The notes under the pieces were generated by a model that was given only the letters and a program-made list of their open reading frames with translations, was not told the origin of the DNA and searched no databases. This document shows positions 1-7,880 of a stretch of DNA of 32,937 nucleotides, in pieces; the first letter of the stretch is position 1, and each line of letters starts with the position of its first letter. Origin of the DNA: Streptomyces globisporus (lineage in GTDB: Bacteria; Actinomycetota; Actinomycetes; Streptomycetales; Streptomycetaceae). Position numbers and translations under genes: made by a program. The DNA lies in assembly GCF_003501885.1 (NCBI RefSeq), contig NZ_QWFA01000127.1:1-32937 (forward strand), in the 5' to 3' direction.

Positions 1-148
1 GGCACGGCGAGAAAGGCGAAGGCGGCGAGGTAGGGCGGGGGTACTGCGGGAAGGCATGGGGGTGCTGCGGGAGGTGTGGCGATATGCCAGGGGATTGCGG
101 CTCTCGTCGGACAACGTCCCCGAAGGTGCTCGCGGGGCAATTTGTATC

Positions 149-156
149 AAGCGCTT
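149..156. promoter_or_regulatory. LacI-type palindrome (candidate operator)
   Basis: The sequence AAGCGCTT is a perfect 8-bp palindrome with the central CG typical of LacI/GalR-family operators. It lies about 210 bp upstream of the sugar kinase start and 25 bp before the Crp-like site. Binding by a sugar-responsive repressor is inferred. No such repressor gene lies in the window. Confidence 0.3.
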
Positions 157-180
157 CCGGCTCCCCGAAAGCCGCCCTGA

Positions 181-196
181 TGTGATCTGGGTCACT
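181..196. promoter_or_regulatory. Crp-like binding site
   Basis: The stretch TGTGATCTGGGTCACT fits the TGTGA-N6-TCACA consensus with one mismatch at the last base. It also fits the GTG-N6-GNCAC form reported for Streptomyces Crp. It lies about 170 bp upstream of the kinase start. Whether Crp binds here cannot be told from sequence. Confidence 0.45.
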
Positions 197-201
197 TATG
201 C

Positions 202-244
202 GTTTATGCAGCGGAACCCCGGGTATTAGCGCATGTTTATGCAG
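202..244 (+). repeat. Direct repeat GTTTATGCAG, two copies
   Basis: The 10-mer GTTTATGCAG occurs at 202-211 and again at 235-244. The copies are 33 bp apart start to start, about three helical turns, so both would face the same side of the helix. They follow the Crp-like site and precede the kinase gene. They could be a regulator site or chance. Confidence 0.4.
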
Positions 245-368
245 GTCAGACGTGCTGCGAACACATGGGCGCGGACACTGCGTTCCCCTCCGCCGATCGT
301 GCAGACTGGCCGCACCTCACACGGTCCGGATCCCGCCGCGATCCGCCGCACGACCCCGGGAGCGCACG

Positions 369-1487
369 GTGAGCACAGACACTCCGGGCATCGACCCGCT
401 GGAGGCGCTGCGCGCCCCGCGCGACCCCGCCTGCGACGTCTTCCTGACGGGCCCGGTCTTCCTCGACATCATCTTCACGGGCCTCGACAGCGCCCCAGTA
501 CGCGGCACCGAGTCCTGGGCCCGGGGGATGGGCTCCAGCCCCGGCGGCGTCGCCAACATGGCCACCGCCCTCGCCCGCCTCGGCCTGCACACCTCCCTCG
601 CCGCCGCCTTCGGGGACGACCACTACGGCGAGTACTGCTGGGACGCCCTGGAGCAGGGCGAGGGCATCGACCTGTCGATGTCGCACACCGTCCCCGGCTG
701 GCACTCCCCGGTCACCGTCTCCATGGCGTACGAGGGCGAGCGCACGATGGTCTCGCACGGCCACGAGGCCCCCGCCCCGGCTCCCGTCGCCGGAACCTCC
801 ACCGGAGCCGCCGCCCCGGTCTTCCCGCAGTGCCCGCCGCGCGCCCGCGCCGCCGTCGCCTCGCTAGCCCCGGGCCGGAGCGAGCCCTGGGTGGCCACCG
901 CGGCCCGGGACGGCGCACTGGTCTTCGGCGACGTCGGGTGGGACGAGACCGGCCGCTGGGACCTGGACGCCCTGCCCGACCTGGCGCACTGCGAGGCGTT
1001 CCTGCCCAACGCGGAGGAGGCGATGCGCTACACCCGTACCGACTGCCCGCGCGCCGCCGCGCACGCGCTCGCCGAACGCGTCCCGCTCGCCGTGGTCACC
1101 CTGGGCGCGGAGGGCGCGTACGCCGTCGACGGGCGCACCGGCACCGCCGCGGCGGTGCCCGCCATCGAGGTGGAGGCGCTCGACCCGACCGGGGCGGGGG
1201 ACGTCTTCGTCGCCGGTTTCGTGACCGGCACCCTCGCCGACTGGCCGCTCGCCGACCGGCTCGCCTTCGCCGGGCTCACCGCCGCGCTCTCGGTCCAGGA
1301 GTTCGGCGGCTCGCTCTCCGCCCCCGGCTGGGCCGAGATCGCCGCATGGTGGCAGCTGATCCGCACCTGCGACAGCCAGGACCCGGCCGCCCTGGAGCGC
1401 TACGCCTTCCTGGACGACCTGCTGCCCACCACGGCCCGCGCCTGGCCGCTGCGGCGCGCCGTGCCCACGATCGGCTTCCGCCAGTGA
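369..1487 (+). CDS. PfkB-family carbohydrate kinase (ribokinase-like)
   Basis: This 372-residue protein is a cytosolic ATP-dependent sugar or nucleoside kinase of the PfkB/ribokinase superfamily. The N-terminal part has the family glycine motif (SPGGVANMATALARLG), and the C-terminal part has the signature LDPTGAGDVFVAGF, with the catalytic Asp and the GAGD anion hole. The middle carries an Ala/Pro-rich insert (about residues 139-170) that looks like a loop expansion. The GTG start at 369 is chosen over the longer open frame from 198 because GGGAG sits 6 nt upstream and the added N-terminus is Arg/Cys-rich and unlike the family. The upstream Crp-like and LacI-like sites suggest carbon-source control. 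The substrate cannot be assigned from sequence. It is probably monocistronic, since about 160 bp separate it from phoH. Confidence 0.85.
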   Translation: MSTDTPGIDPLEALRAPRDPACDVFLTGPVFLDIIFTGLDSAPVRGTESWARGMGSSPGGVANMATALARLGLHTSLAAAFGDDHYGEYCWDALEQGEGIDLSMSHTVPGWHSPVTVSMAYEGERTMVSHGHEAPAPAPVAGTSTGAAAPVFPQCPPRARAAVASLAPGRSEPWVATAARDGALVFGDVGWDETGRWDLDALPDLAHCEAFLPNAEEAMRYTRTDCPRAAAHALAERVPLAVVTLGAEGAYAVDGRTGTAAAVPAIEVEALDPTGAGDVFVAGFVTGTLADWPLADRLAFAGLTAALSVQEFGGSLSAPGWAEIAAWWQLIRTCDSQDPAALERYAFLDDLLPTTARAWPLRRAVPTIGFRQ

Positions 1488-1650
1488 GCGGGCGGCGGCC
1501 GGTCGCACCCGGGCCCCGGGGCGCGTCGCACACACGGCCGGTAAAACCCCTCGGTGTTGTCACTGCCAGGTCGTAGGCTTGGTAATCCAGAGGTTGTCGA
1601 ACAGCGAGAACCCTGCAACGGGAGGTATGCGCAGGCCATAGGGCCGGCCC

Positions 1651-2715
1651 ATGACTCAGTCACCCACACAGCCGCAGGCGCGTGCCCAGATCAGGATCCC
1701 GGCCGCTCACCCCATGGTGATGCTCCTCGGATCGGGCGACTCGCTGTTGCGCGTGATCGAAGAGGCTTTCCCGGCGGCCGACATCCATGTCCGGGGCAAC
1801 GAGATCAGTGCCACGGGCGAGGCCGCGGACGTCGCCCTCATCCAACGCCTGTTCGACGAGATGATGCTCGTGCTCCGCACCGGAGCGCCGATGACGGAGG
1901 ACGCAGTGGAACGGTCGATCGCCATGCTCAGGGCGGCCGGCAACGGACAGGGAGACCCCCAGGGCGAGACGCCCGCCGAGGTGCTCACGCAGAACATCCT
2001 CTCCAACCGCGGCCGCACCATCCGCCCCAAGACGCTCAACCAGAAGCGGTACGTGGACGCGATCGACGAGCACACGATCGTGTTCGGCATCGGTCCCGCC
2101 GGTACGGGCAAGACCTATCTCGCCATGGCCAAGGCGGTCCAGGCCCTGCAGTCCAAGCAGGTCAGCCGGATCATCCTGACCCGGCCGGCGGTCGAGGCGG
2201 GGGAGCGGCTCGGCTTCCTGCCGGGCACCCTGTTCGACAAGATCGACCCGTATCTGCGTCCGCTCTACGACGCACTGCACGACATGCTCGACCCCGACTC
2301 GATCCCGCGGCTGATGGCGGCGGGCACGATCGAGGTCGCGCCGCTGGCCTATATGCGGGGCCGGACGCTGAACGACGCGTTCATCATCCTCGACGAGGCG
2401 CAGAACACCAGCGCCGAGCAGATGAAGATGTTTCTCACCCGCCTCGGCTTCGACTCCAAGATCGTCATCACCGGTGACATCACCCAGGTCGACCTGCCGA
2501 GCGGCACCAAGAGCGGTCTGCGGCAGGTCCAGGAGATCCTGGAGGGTGTGGAGGACGTGCACTTCTCCCGCCTCACCTCCCAGGATGTCGTCCGGCACAA
2601 GCTCGTCGGCCGTATCGTCGACGCGTACGAGAAGTACGACAGCCGAAACGGTCAGCAGGACGGTCGGGCGGAAAGCCGCCAGGACGGCCGGCGCGACCGC
2701 CGAAAAGGGAAGTAG
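1651..2715 (+). CDS. phoH: PhoH family ATPase
   Basis: The 354-residue protein belongs to the PhoH (PhoL/YbeZ type) P-loop ATPases, linked in bacteria to RNA metabolism and usually encoded next to ybeY. Walker A is GPAGTGKT at residues 148-155 and Walker B is FIILDEAQN near 244-252. The N-terminal 100 residues match the PhoL-type extension rather than short PhoH proteins. The last 30 residues are a charged Arg/Gln/Asp-rich tail, probably disordered. It is the first gene of a four-gene run; ybeY begins 12 nt after its stop. The start is the ATG at 1651, preceded by a weak AGGG. A strong GGGAGG lies further upstream, directly before an in-frame ATG cut short by a TAG. Confidence 0.93.
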   Translation: MTQSPTQPQARAQIRIPAAHPMVMLLGSGDSLLRVIEEAFPAADIHVRGNEISATGEAADVALIQRLFDEMMLVLRTGAPMTEDAVERSIAMLRAAGNGQGDPQGETPAEVLTQNILSNRGRTIRPKTLNQKRYVDAIDEHTIVFGIGPAGTGKTYLAMAKAVQALQSKQVSRIILTRPAVEAGERLGFLPGTLFDKIDPYLRPLYDALHDMLDPDSIPRLMAAGTIEVAPLAYMRGRTLNDAFIILDEAQNTSAEQMKMFLTRLGFDSKIVITGDITQVDLPSGTKSGLRQVQEILEGVEDVHFSRLTSQDVVRHKLVGRIVDAYEKYDSRNGQQDGRAESRQDGRRDRRKGK

Positions 2716-2727
2716 CCGCAGCGCACC

Positions 2728-3225
2728 ATGTCGATCGACGTCAACAACGAGTCCGGAACCGAGGTCGACGAGCAGGCGATCCTCGACATCGCCCGCTACG
2801 CACTGGCCCGGATGCGGATCCACCCGCTGTCCGAGCTCTCGGTGATCGTGGTGGACACCGACGCCATGGAACAGCTGCACATCCAGTGGATGGACCTCCC
2901 CGGTCCGACCGATGTCATGTCCTTCCCGATGGACGAGCTGCGTCCGCCGGCCAAGGACGACGAGGAGCCCCCGCAAGGGCTCCTCGGTGACATCGTGCTC
3001 TGCCCGGAGGTCGCGAAGAAACAGGGCGAAGAGGCCCCGACACAGCACTCCATGGACGAGGAGCTCCAGCTCCTGACCGTCCACGGGGTGCTGCACCTGC
3101 TGGGGTACGACCACGAGGAGCCGGACGAGAAGGCCGAGATGTTCGGTCTCCAGGCCGCCATCGTGGACGGCTGGCGCGGCGAGCACGGGCTCACCGGCGC
3201 GTCCCCCGCCCCCACCGTCTCGTGA
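2728..3225 (+). CDS. ybeY: Endoribonuclease YbeY
   Basis: YbeY is a single-domain metal-dependent endoribonuclease involved in 16S rRNA 3' end maturation and 70S ribosome quality control. The 165-residue protein has the signature HGVLHLLGYDH, with metal-binding His119, His123 and His129. The segment PTDVMSFPMDE is also characteristic. Length is normal for actinobacteria. The gene sits between phoH and the CBS-domain gene. Its TGA overlaps the GTG start of the next gene by 3 nt (GTGA), which implies translational coupling. Confidence 0.95.
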   Translation: MSIDVNNESGTEVDEQAILDIARYALARMRIHPLSELSVIVVDTDAMEQLHIQWMDLPGPTDVMSFPMDELRPPAKDDEEPPQGLLGDIVLCPEVAKKQGEEAPTQHSMDEELQLLTVHGVLHLLGYDHEEPDEKAEMFGLQAAIVDGWRGEHGLTGASPAPTVS

Positions 3226-4520
3226 GCACCCCGCTGATCGTCGGCGCCGTCCTGCTGGTCATGGTCGGCTGGCTGGCCGCCTGCGCCGAGGCCGGTATCG
3301 CCCGCACCTCCAGCTTCCGGGCGGACGAGGCGGTCCGGTCCGGCCGGCGCGGCAGCGCGAAGCTCGCGCAGATCGCGGCCGACCCGACCCGCTATCTCAA
3401 CGTCGCCCTGCTGGTGCGGGTCGCCTGCGAGATGTCGGCCGGTGTCCTCGTCACCTACGTCTGCCTCCAGGAGTTCCCCGAGACCTGGGAGGCGCTGGCC
3501 GTCGCCATGGGGGTGATGGTCCTCGTCTCCTACGTCGCCATCGGCGTCTCCCCGCGCACCATCGGCCGCCAGCACCCGCTGAACACGGCCACGGCCTCGG
3601 CGTACGTCCTGCTGCCGCTGGCCAGGATCATGGGCCCGATCCCGCAGCTGCTGATCCTCGTCGGCAACGCCCTGACCCCGGGCAAGGGATTCCGCAAGGG
3701 ACCGTTCGCCAGCGAGGCCGAGCTGCGCGCGATGGTCGACCTGGCCGAGGCGGAGTCGCTGATCGAGGACGACGAGCGCCGCATGGTGCATTCGGTCTTC
3801 GAACTGGGCGACACCCTGGTGCGCGAGGTCATGGTGCCGCGCACCGACCTCGTCTCCATCGAGCGCTACAAGACGATCCGCCAGGCCCTCACCCTCGCCC
3901 TGCGCTCCGGCTTCTCCCGGATACCGGTCACCGGCGAGAACGAGGACGACGTCGTCGGGATCGTCTATCTCAAGGACCTCGTCCGCAAGACGCACATCAA
4001 CCGCGAGTCCGAGGGCGACCCCGTCTCCACTGCGATGCGCCCCGCCGCCTTCGTCCCCGACACCAAGAACGCCGGGGATCTGCTGCGCGAGATGCAGCAG
4101 GACCGCAGCCATGTCGCTGTCGTCATCGACGAGTACGGCGGCACCGCGGGCATCGTCACCATCGAGGACATCCTGGAGGAGATCGTCGGCGAGATCACCG
4201 ACGAGTACGACCGGGAGCTGCCGCCCGTCCAGGAGCTGGAGAACGGCTGCTACCGGGTCACCGCCCGCCTCGACATCGGGGACCTCGGCGACCTCTTCGG
4301 GCTCGACGAGTACGACGACGAGGACGTGGAGACCGTCGGCGGCCTGCTCGCCAAGGCGCTCGGCCGAGTCCCGATCGCCGGCGCCTCCGCCGTCGTCGAG
4401 CTGCCGGACCAGCGCAGGCTCCGGCTCACCGCGGAGTCCCCGGCGGGCCGCCGGAACAAGATCGTCACGGTGCTCGTGGAGCCCGAGCACCAAGAACCCG
4501 AGGAGAAGGAAGCGGAATGA
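3222..4520 (+). CDS. Hemolysin C/CorC-type CNNM membrane protein with CBS pair
   Basis: This 432-residue protein has the CNNM/DUF21 transmembrane region (about residues 1-150, several hydrophobic helices), then two CBS domains (about 190-330; VREVMVPRTDLVSIE starts the first and VVIDEYGGTAGIVTIEDILEEIVGEI ends the second) and a C-terminal CorC/HlyC domain (about 340-420). Such proteins are linked to Mg2+/Co2+ homeostasis; the hemolysin name is historical. The GTG start at 3222 overlaps the ybeY stop. The stop overlaps the next ATG as ATGA, so the run is tightly coupled. Confidence 0.9.
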   Translation: MSTPLIVGAVLLVMVGWLAACAEAGIARTSSFRADEAVRSGRRGSAKLAQIAADPTRYLNVALLVRVACEMSAGVLVTYVCLQEFPETWEALAVAMGVMVLVSYVAIGVSPRTIGRQHPLNTATASAYVLLPLARIMGPIPQLLILVGNALTPGKGFRKGPFASEAELRAMVDLAEAESLIEDDERRMVHSVFELGDTLVREVMVPRTDLVSIERYKTIRQALTLALRSGFSRIPVTGENEDDVVGIVYLKDLVRKTHINRESEGDPVSTAMRPAAFVPDTKNAGDLLREMQQDRSHVAVVIDEYGGTAGIVTIEDILEEIVGEITDEYDRELPPVQELENGCYRVTARLDIGDLGDLFGLDEYDDEDVETVGGLLAKALGRVPIAGASAVVELPDQRRLRLTAESPAGRRNKIVTVLVEPEHQEPEEKEAE

Positions 4521-4870
4521 AGCCGGAGCGGCTGAGGGCCTTCTGCCTGGAGTTCAACGCGAGCGTGGAGGAGTTCCCGTTCGGACCTGAGACCTCGGTC
4601 TTCAAGGTGCTCGGCAAGATGTTCGCCCTCGCCGCGCTGGACGCCCGCCCGCTCACGGTCAACCTGAAGTGCGACCCCGACGAGGCCATCCGGCTCCGCG
4701 AGACGCATACCGCGATCGTGCCCGGCCGGCACATGAGCAAGCGGCACTGGAACACGGTCACCGTCTCCGGCGTCCCGGACCGGCTGCTGCGCGAGATGAT
4801 CGAGGACTCCTACGACCTGGTGGTCGCCGGACTGCCGAAAGCGGAACGGCTCCGCCTGGACCGGCCGTAA
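4517..4870 (+). CDS. MmcQ/YjbR family DNA-binding-like protein
   Basis: The 117-residue protein matches the MmcQ/YjbR family, a small cytosolic fold related to the C-terminal domain of T4 MotA; its role is poorly known. Family features are EFPFGPETSVFKVLGKMFA near the N-terminus, then LKCDPDEA and the SKRHWNTV segment. It starts in an ATGA overlap with the CorC-like gene and ends the phoH operon. A strong hairpin follows at 4897-4932. Some relatives are called MmcQ from the mitomycin cluster, but nothing here indicates a link to mitomycin. Confidence 0.85.
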   Translation: MKPERLRAFCLEFNASVEEFPFGPETSVFKVLGKMFALAALDARPLTVNLKCDPDEAIRLRETHTAIVPGRHMSKRHWNTVTVSGVPDRLLREMIEDSYDLVVAGLPKAERLRLDRP

Positions 4871-4896
4871 GCCGTGGAACGTCAGGCGTCACGCGA

Positions 4897-4932
4897 ACGG
4901 GCCCGCTCCTCCCCCGTGGGGAGCGGGCCCGT
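4897..4932. terminator. Bidirectional hairpin terminator
   Basis: The arms ACGGGCCCGCTCC (4897-4909) and GGAGCGGGCCCGT (4920-4932) are perfect complements of 13 bp around a 10-nt loop. The hairpin lies between two convergent transcription units, the phoH operon and the MFS transporter, and could stop both. Confidence 0.8.
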
Positions 4933-4951
4933 CCTCGTACCGCCGGGGAGC

Positions 4952-6376
4952 TCAGCCCCGCCGCAGCCCGGCCGCCACCACCACGCCCGCCGCCAGCAGG
5001 ACCGCCGCGGCGACCGCCACCACCGTCCGTACGCCGTCGAACAGGGTGTCCTGCGTCGTGGCCAGCGCCCCCAGCAGCGGGATGCCGACGGTGAGGCCCA
5101 CCTGCTGGGTCGTGGTGACCAGACCGGTCGCGAGGCCCTGCTCCCCGTCAGGGACGCCGGACGTCACGGTCAGCCCGTACGCGATGATCGCGCCCAGGTG
5201 GAACATGCTCGCCAGCGACACCGCGACCGTCGCCGGCCACACCCCCGATTCTGCGCCCAGGCCCAGCAGCACGCCGATGAACAGCCCCTGGCCGAGCAGG
5301 GACAGGACCAGCGTCCGACGGGCGCCGATCCGGCCGATCACCCGCGGCGCGAACATTCCCGCCACCACCGAAAGCAGCCCCTGGACCCCGAAGACCAGCC
5401 CGGTGGCGAAGGGGGAGAGGTCCAGGACCTCCTGGAGGTACAGGGTCAGGACGAAGACGACCGTGCTCATCATCGAGAAGGTCACCAGACCGCCCAGGTT
5501 GCCGAACGCCACCGTCCGCCGCCGCAGCATCGGCAGCGATACCAGCGGAGCCGCCGTACGGGACTCCACCACGACGAACGCGCAGAGCAGCACGAGCCCC
5601 AGCACCAGCGTCACCACCACGTCCGCCCCGCCGAAGCCGCGCTCCGCCGCCGTGGTCAGGGCGTAGATCAGTGCCAGCAGACCGCCGGTGACGCTCACCG
5701 CGCCCGGCACGTCCGGCCGGGGCCGGTCCGCCGTACGCGACTCCTCCAGCACCTTCGGCGCCACCGCCAGCACCCCGAGCGAGGCCACCGCCAGCAGGCC
5801 CATCGTGGAGCGCCAGCCCAGCGTGTCGGTCAGTACGCCGCCCGCGACCATCCCCACCGTGAAGCCGAGGGACAGGAGCGTCCCGCTGATCCCGAGCGCC
5901 CGGTCACGCAGCGGCCCCTCCGGGAACGTGGTCGTCAGCAGGGACATCCCGGTCGGCACGATGACCGCCGCACCCAGCCCCTGGAGCGCCCGCCCCGCGA
6001 GGAAGGAAGCGGGATCCCAGGCCAGTGTCGCCAGCAGGGACGCGGCCCCGAAGAGCGTGAGCCCGGCGAGGAACAGCCTGCGCCGCCCGTACAGATCGGC
6101 GATCCTCCCGAACAGCAGCAGGAAGCCCCCCGACGGCAGCGCGAACGCGGTCACCGCCCACTGGAGGCCTGTGGTGCTCAGACCCAGGTCCTTGCCGAGC
6201 ACGGGCAGGGCCACGTTCAGTACGGAGAAGTCCAGGGCCACCATGAACTGGGCGGCGCACAGCACGAAGAGGACCAGCCGGGCCCGCCCCGAGAGCCGGG
6301 GCGGTGCGGAAGCCGAAGCGGAAGCCGCGGCAGCGGAAGCGGAGGAAGCAGAGGTGGGAGGGGTTTCGATCGCCAT
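4952..6376 (-). CDS. MFS drug efflux transporter, DHA2 (EmrB/QacA) type
   Basis: The 474-residue integral membrane protein has the hydrophobicity of a 14-helix DHA2 antiporter. The first helix region carries AAQFMVALDFSVLNVALP, the DHA2 motif with the membrane-embedded Asp. The loop after helix 2 has GRIADLYGRRRLF (motif A), and GxxxGPxxGG-like motif C is seen as GFTVGMVAGGVL. The N-terminus has an Ala/Ser-rich low-complexity stretch. The ATG at 6376 follows an AGGGTGGGA ribosome site; an upstream GTG at 6385 lies inside that site and is less likely. It diverges from an XRE-type regulator, which probably controls it. The drug or metabolite exported is unknown. Confidence 0.9.
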   Translation of the reverse strand: MAIETPPTSASSASAAAASASASAPPRLSGRARLVLFVLCAAQFMVALDFSVLNVALPVLGKDLGLSTTGLQWAVTAFALPSGGFLLLFGRIADLYGRRRLFLAGLTLFGAASLLATLAWDPASFLAGRALQGLGAAVIVPTGMSLLTTTFPEGPLRDRALGISGTLLSLGFTVGMVAGGVLTDTLGWRSTMGLLAVASLGVLAVAPKVLEESRTADRPRPDVPGAVSVTGGLLALIYALTTAAERGFGGADVVVTLVLGLVLLCAFVVVESRTAAPLVSLPMLRRRTVAFGNLGGLVTFSMMSTVVFVLTLYLQEVLDLSPFATGLVFGVQGLLSVVAGMFAPRVIGRIGARRTLVLSLLGQGLFIGVLLGLGAESGVWPATVAVSLASMFHLGAIIAYGLTVTSGVPDGEQGLATGLVTTTQQVGLTVGIPLLGALATTQDTLFDGVRTVVAVAAAVLLAAGVVVAAGLRRG

Positions 6377-6425
6377 GCGTCCCACCCTGCGGCGGCCGGA
6401 ATAGCCGTGGGGAGCGGGAACTTAT

Positions 6426-6446
6426 CCTGGTGCCCGCACCACCAGG
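6426..6446. promoter_or_regulatory. Palindromic operator candidate between MFS gene and its regulator
   Basis: The arms CCTGGTG (6426-6432) and CACCAGG (6440-6446) form an inverted repeat with a 7-nt spacer in the 101-bp divergent region. A third half-site, CACCAGG, recurs just before the regulator start. The left arm overlaps a TATCCT box at 6423-6428 that could be the -10 of the regulator gene. This is the most likely site of autoregulation and pump control; that role is inferred. Confidence 0.4.
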
Positions 6447-6477
6447 CAGGCGCACACACGGACACCAGGGGGAGTAC

Positions 6478-7371
6478 GTGGCCACACCGGCCCAGCAGGC
6501 GACGGACGACACGAAAGCCCACCGCCTCGCCGAACTGCGCGAGTTCCTCCGCAGCCGCCGGGCCCGCGTCACCCCGGACGAGGCGGGCCTGCCGGGCGGC
6601 GCCCGCCGCCGCACCCCGGGTCTGCGCCGCGAGGAGGTCGCCGTCCTCGCCGGGGTGGGCGTCTCCTGGTACCAGTGGCTGGAGCAGGGGCGCGACATCA
6701 CCGTCTCCCCGCAGGTGCTGGACTCCGTCGCCCGCGTCCTGCGCCTGAGCAGCGCCGAGCGCCGACACCTGTACGTCCTGGCCGGGCTGAACGCGCCCCC
6801 GCTGGAGGTCGATCCGGCACACGCCGACATGTGCGAGGGGCTGACCCGGCTCATCGACGCCTGGATGCCCTACCCGGCCCACATCATGGACCGGTACTGG
6901 AACACCGTCCTCTACAACGACGCGGCGGCCGCGGTCCTCGGCATGCGCCCGGACATCCGGCAGAACTGCCTGATCGCCTTCTTCACCGATCCCGTCTACC
7001 GCTCCCGCACCGGGGCGAGCTGGGACGCGCTGGCCCCGCAGGTGGTGGCCCAGTTCCGGGCGGCCTGCTCGGAGGCGCCGGAGGACGACGGGTTCCGGGC
7101 GATCACCGAGGAGGCGAGGGCGGTCAGCCCGCTCTTCGCGGAGCTGTGGGAGCAGCACGAGATCGCCCCCGCCGGGCAGAACCGCAAGGAGGTCGATCAC
7201 CCCCTCGTCGGCCGCCTCAGCCTGGAGGCCACCCAACTGCGGGTCCCCGCCCGGCCGGACCTGGTGATCGTGCTGCACACCCCGCTGCCCGACACCGGCT
7301 GCGAGGCCCGGCTCCAGTGGCTCGCCTCGCCCGAGGGCCGGCGCGACTCGATGTATCCGGTGCCGGGGTGA
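6478..7371 (+). CDS. XRE-family regulator with MmyB-like ligand-binding domain
   Basis: The 297-residue protein has an N-terminal helix-turn-helix (about residues 10-80; TPGLRREEVAVLAGVGVSWY is the typical recognition region) and a C-terminal MLTR/MmyB-like ligand-binding domain (about 100-275; it contains MDRYWNTVLYND, the usual core of this PAS-like fold). Such proteins commonly sit next to transporters or oxidoreductases that they regulate. The GTG at 6478 is chosen because a GGGGGA ribosome site precedes it and the family starts shortly before the HTH; the open frame extends upstream to 6304 in the shadow of the MFS gene. The ligand is unknown. Confidence 0.88.
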   Translation: MATPAQQATDDTKAHRLAELREFLRSRRARVTPDEAGLPGGARRRTPGLRREEVAVLAGVGVSWYQWLEQGRDITVSPQVLDSVARVLRLSSAERRHLYVLAGLNAPPLEVDPAHADMCEGLTRLIDAWMPYPAHIMDRYWNTVLYNDAAAAVLGMRPDIRQNCLIAFFTDPVYRSRTGASWDALAPQVVAQFRAACSEAPEDDGFRAITEEARAVSPLFAELWEQHEIAPAGQNRKEVDHPLVGRLSLEATQLRVPARPDLVIVLHTPLPDTGCEARLQWLASPEGRRDSMYPVPG

Positions 7372-7433
7372 GCGCCGTGCCCCGTGCCGGGGTGACCTGC
7401 GCGGGCCCGCCGCCCGCTTCGTATGCTCGTGCC

Positions 7434-7787
7434 ATGACCGACACCAACGACCTCGACGCCGAGGACCGCAAGATCGTCACCCTGGCGCGCAGCGCCCGCG
7501 CCCGCAACGGCGTGCCCGAGGGCGCGGCCGTACGCGACGAGACGGGACGTACGTATGTCGCGGGCACGGTGGCGCTGGAGTCGCTGAAGCTCAGCGCGCT
7601 GCAGACCGCCGTCGCCATGGCCGTGGCCAGCGGCGCCACCTCGCTGGAGGCGGCGGCCGTCGTCTCCGCCGCCGAGACCCCCTCCGACGACGACCGGGCC
7701 GCGGTGCGCGACCTGGGCGGACCGGACACCCCGGTGCTGCTCGCGGGCCCGGACGGCACGCTGCGCGTACGCGTCACGGCGGGCTGA
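7434..7787 (+). CDS. Cytidine-deaminase-like protein without catalytic motifs
   Basis: The 117-residue protein has the layout of a small cytidine deaminase: an N-terminal helix, GAAVRDETGRTYVAGTV as the first beta hairpin, then the helix that normally starts with the CAE motif, and a further strand. Where active enzymes have Cys-Ala-Glu it reads Ser54-Ala55-Leu56, and the second PCxxC zinc motif is absent. The catalytic Glu and the zinc ligands are therefore missing. It lies just upstream of era, as I recall for other streptomycetes. A non-catalytic role is inferred. The start is the ATG at 7434. Confidence 0.75.
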   Translation: MTDTNDLDAEDRKIVTLARSARARNGVPEGAAVRDETGRTYVAGTVALESLKLSALQTAVAMAVASGATSLEAAAVVSAAETPSDDDRAAVRDLGGPDTPVLLAGPDGTLRVRVTAG

Positions 7788-7880
7788 GCGACCGCTCCGG
7801 CGGCCCCTGCGCGCGGCGCTCGGCGCGTCCCGGCGTACCGCTGTACGAGAGCGCCGCCGGGATCGGGGAGAATGGTCGCC

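Larger units (their letters stand above)
1..368. other. Non-coding control region upstream of the sugar kinase
   Basis: No convincing gene was seen here. The right part is noticeably more A/T rich than its surroundings and holds several binding-site-like elements, listed separately: a LacI-type palindrome at 149-156, a Crp-like site at 181-196 and a direct repeat at 202-211 and 235-244. A minus-strand frame is open off the left edge and has a short hydrophobic tail, but it has no good start and was not called. Confidence 0.5.

Noticed and set aside
1..110. Minus-strand frame open off the left edge, with a short hydrophobic stretch (YLAAFAFLAV)
   Set aside because: It has no good start codon or ribosome site, and its N-terminal part is Pro/Arg/Cys-rich with no family resemblance.
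2796..4493. 565-codon open frame antisense to ybeY and the CorC-like gene
   Set aside because: It is an antisense shadow of genes with clear motifs; its own composition is low-complexity Asp/Val/Gly/His.
4874..6748. 624-codon plus-strand frame over the MFS gene
   Set aside because: It is Arg/Gln/His-rich without any domain, and it overlaps both a recognisable transporter and the XRE regulator.
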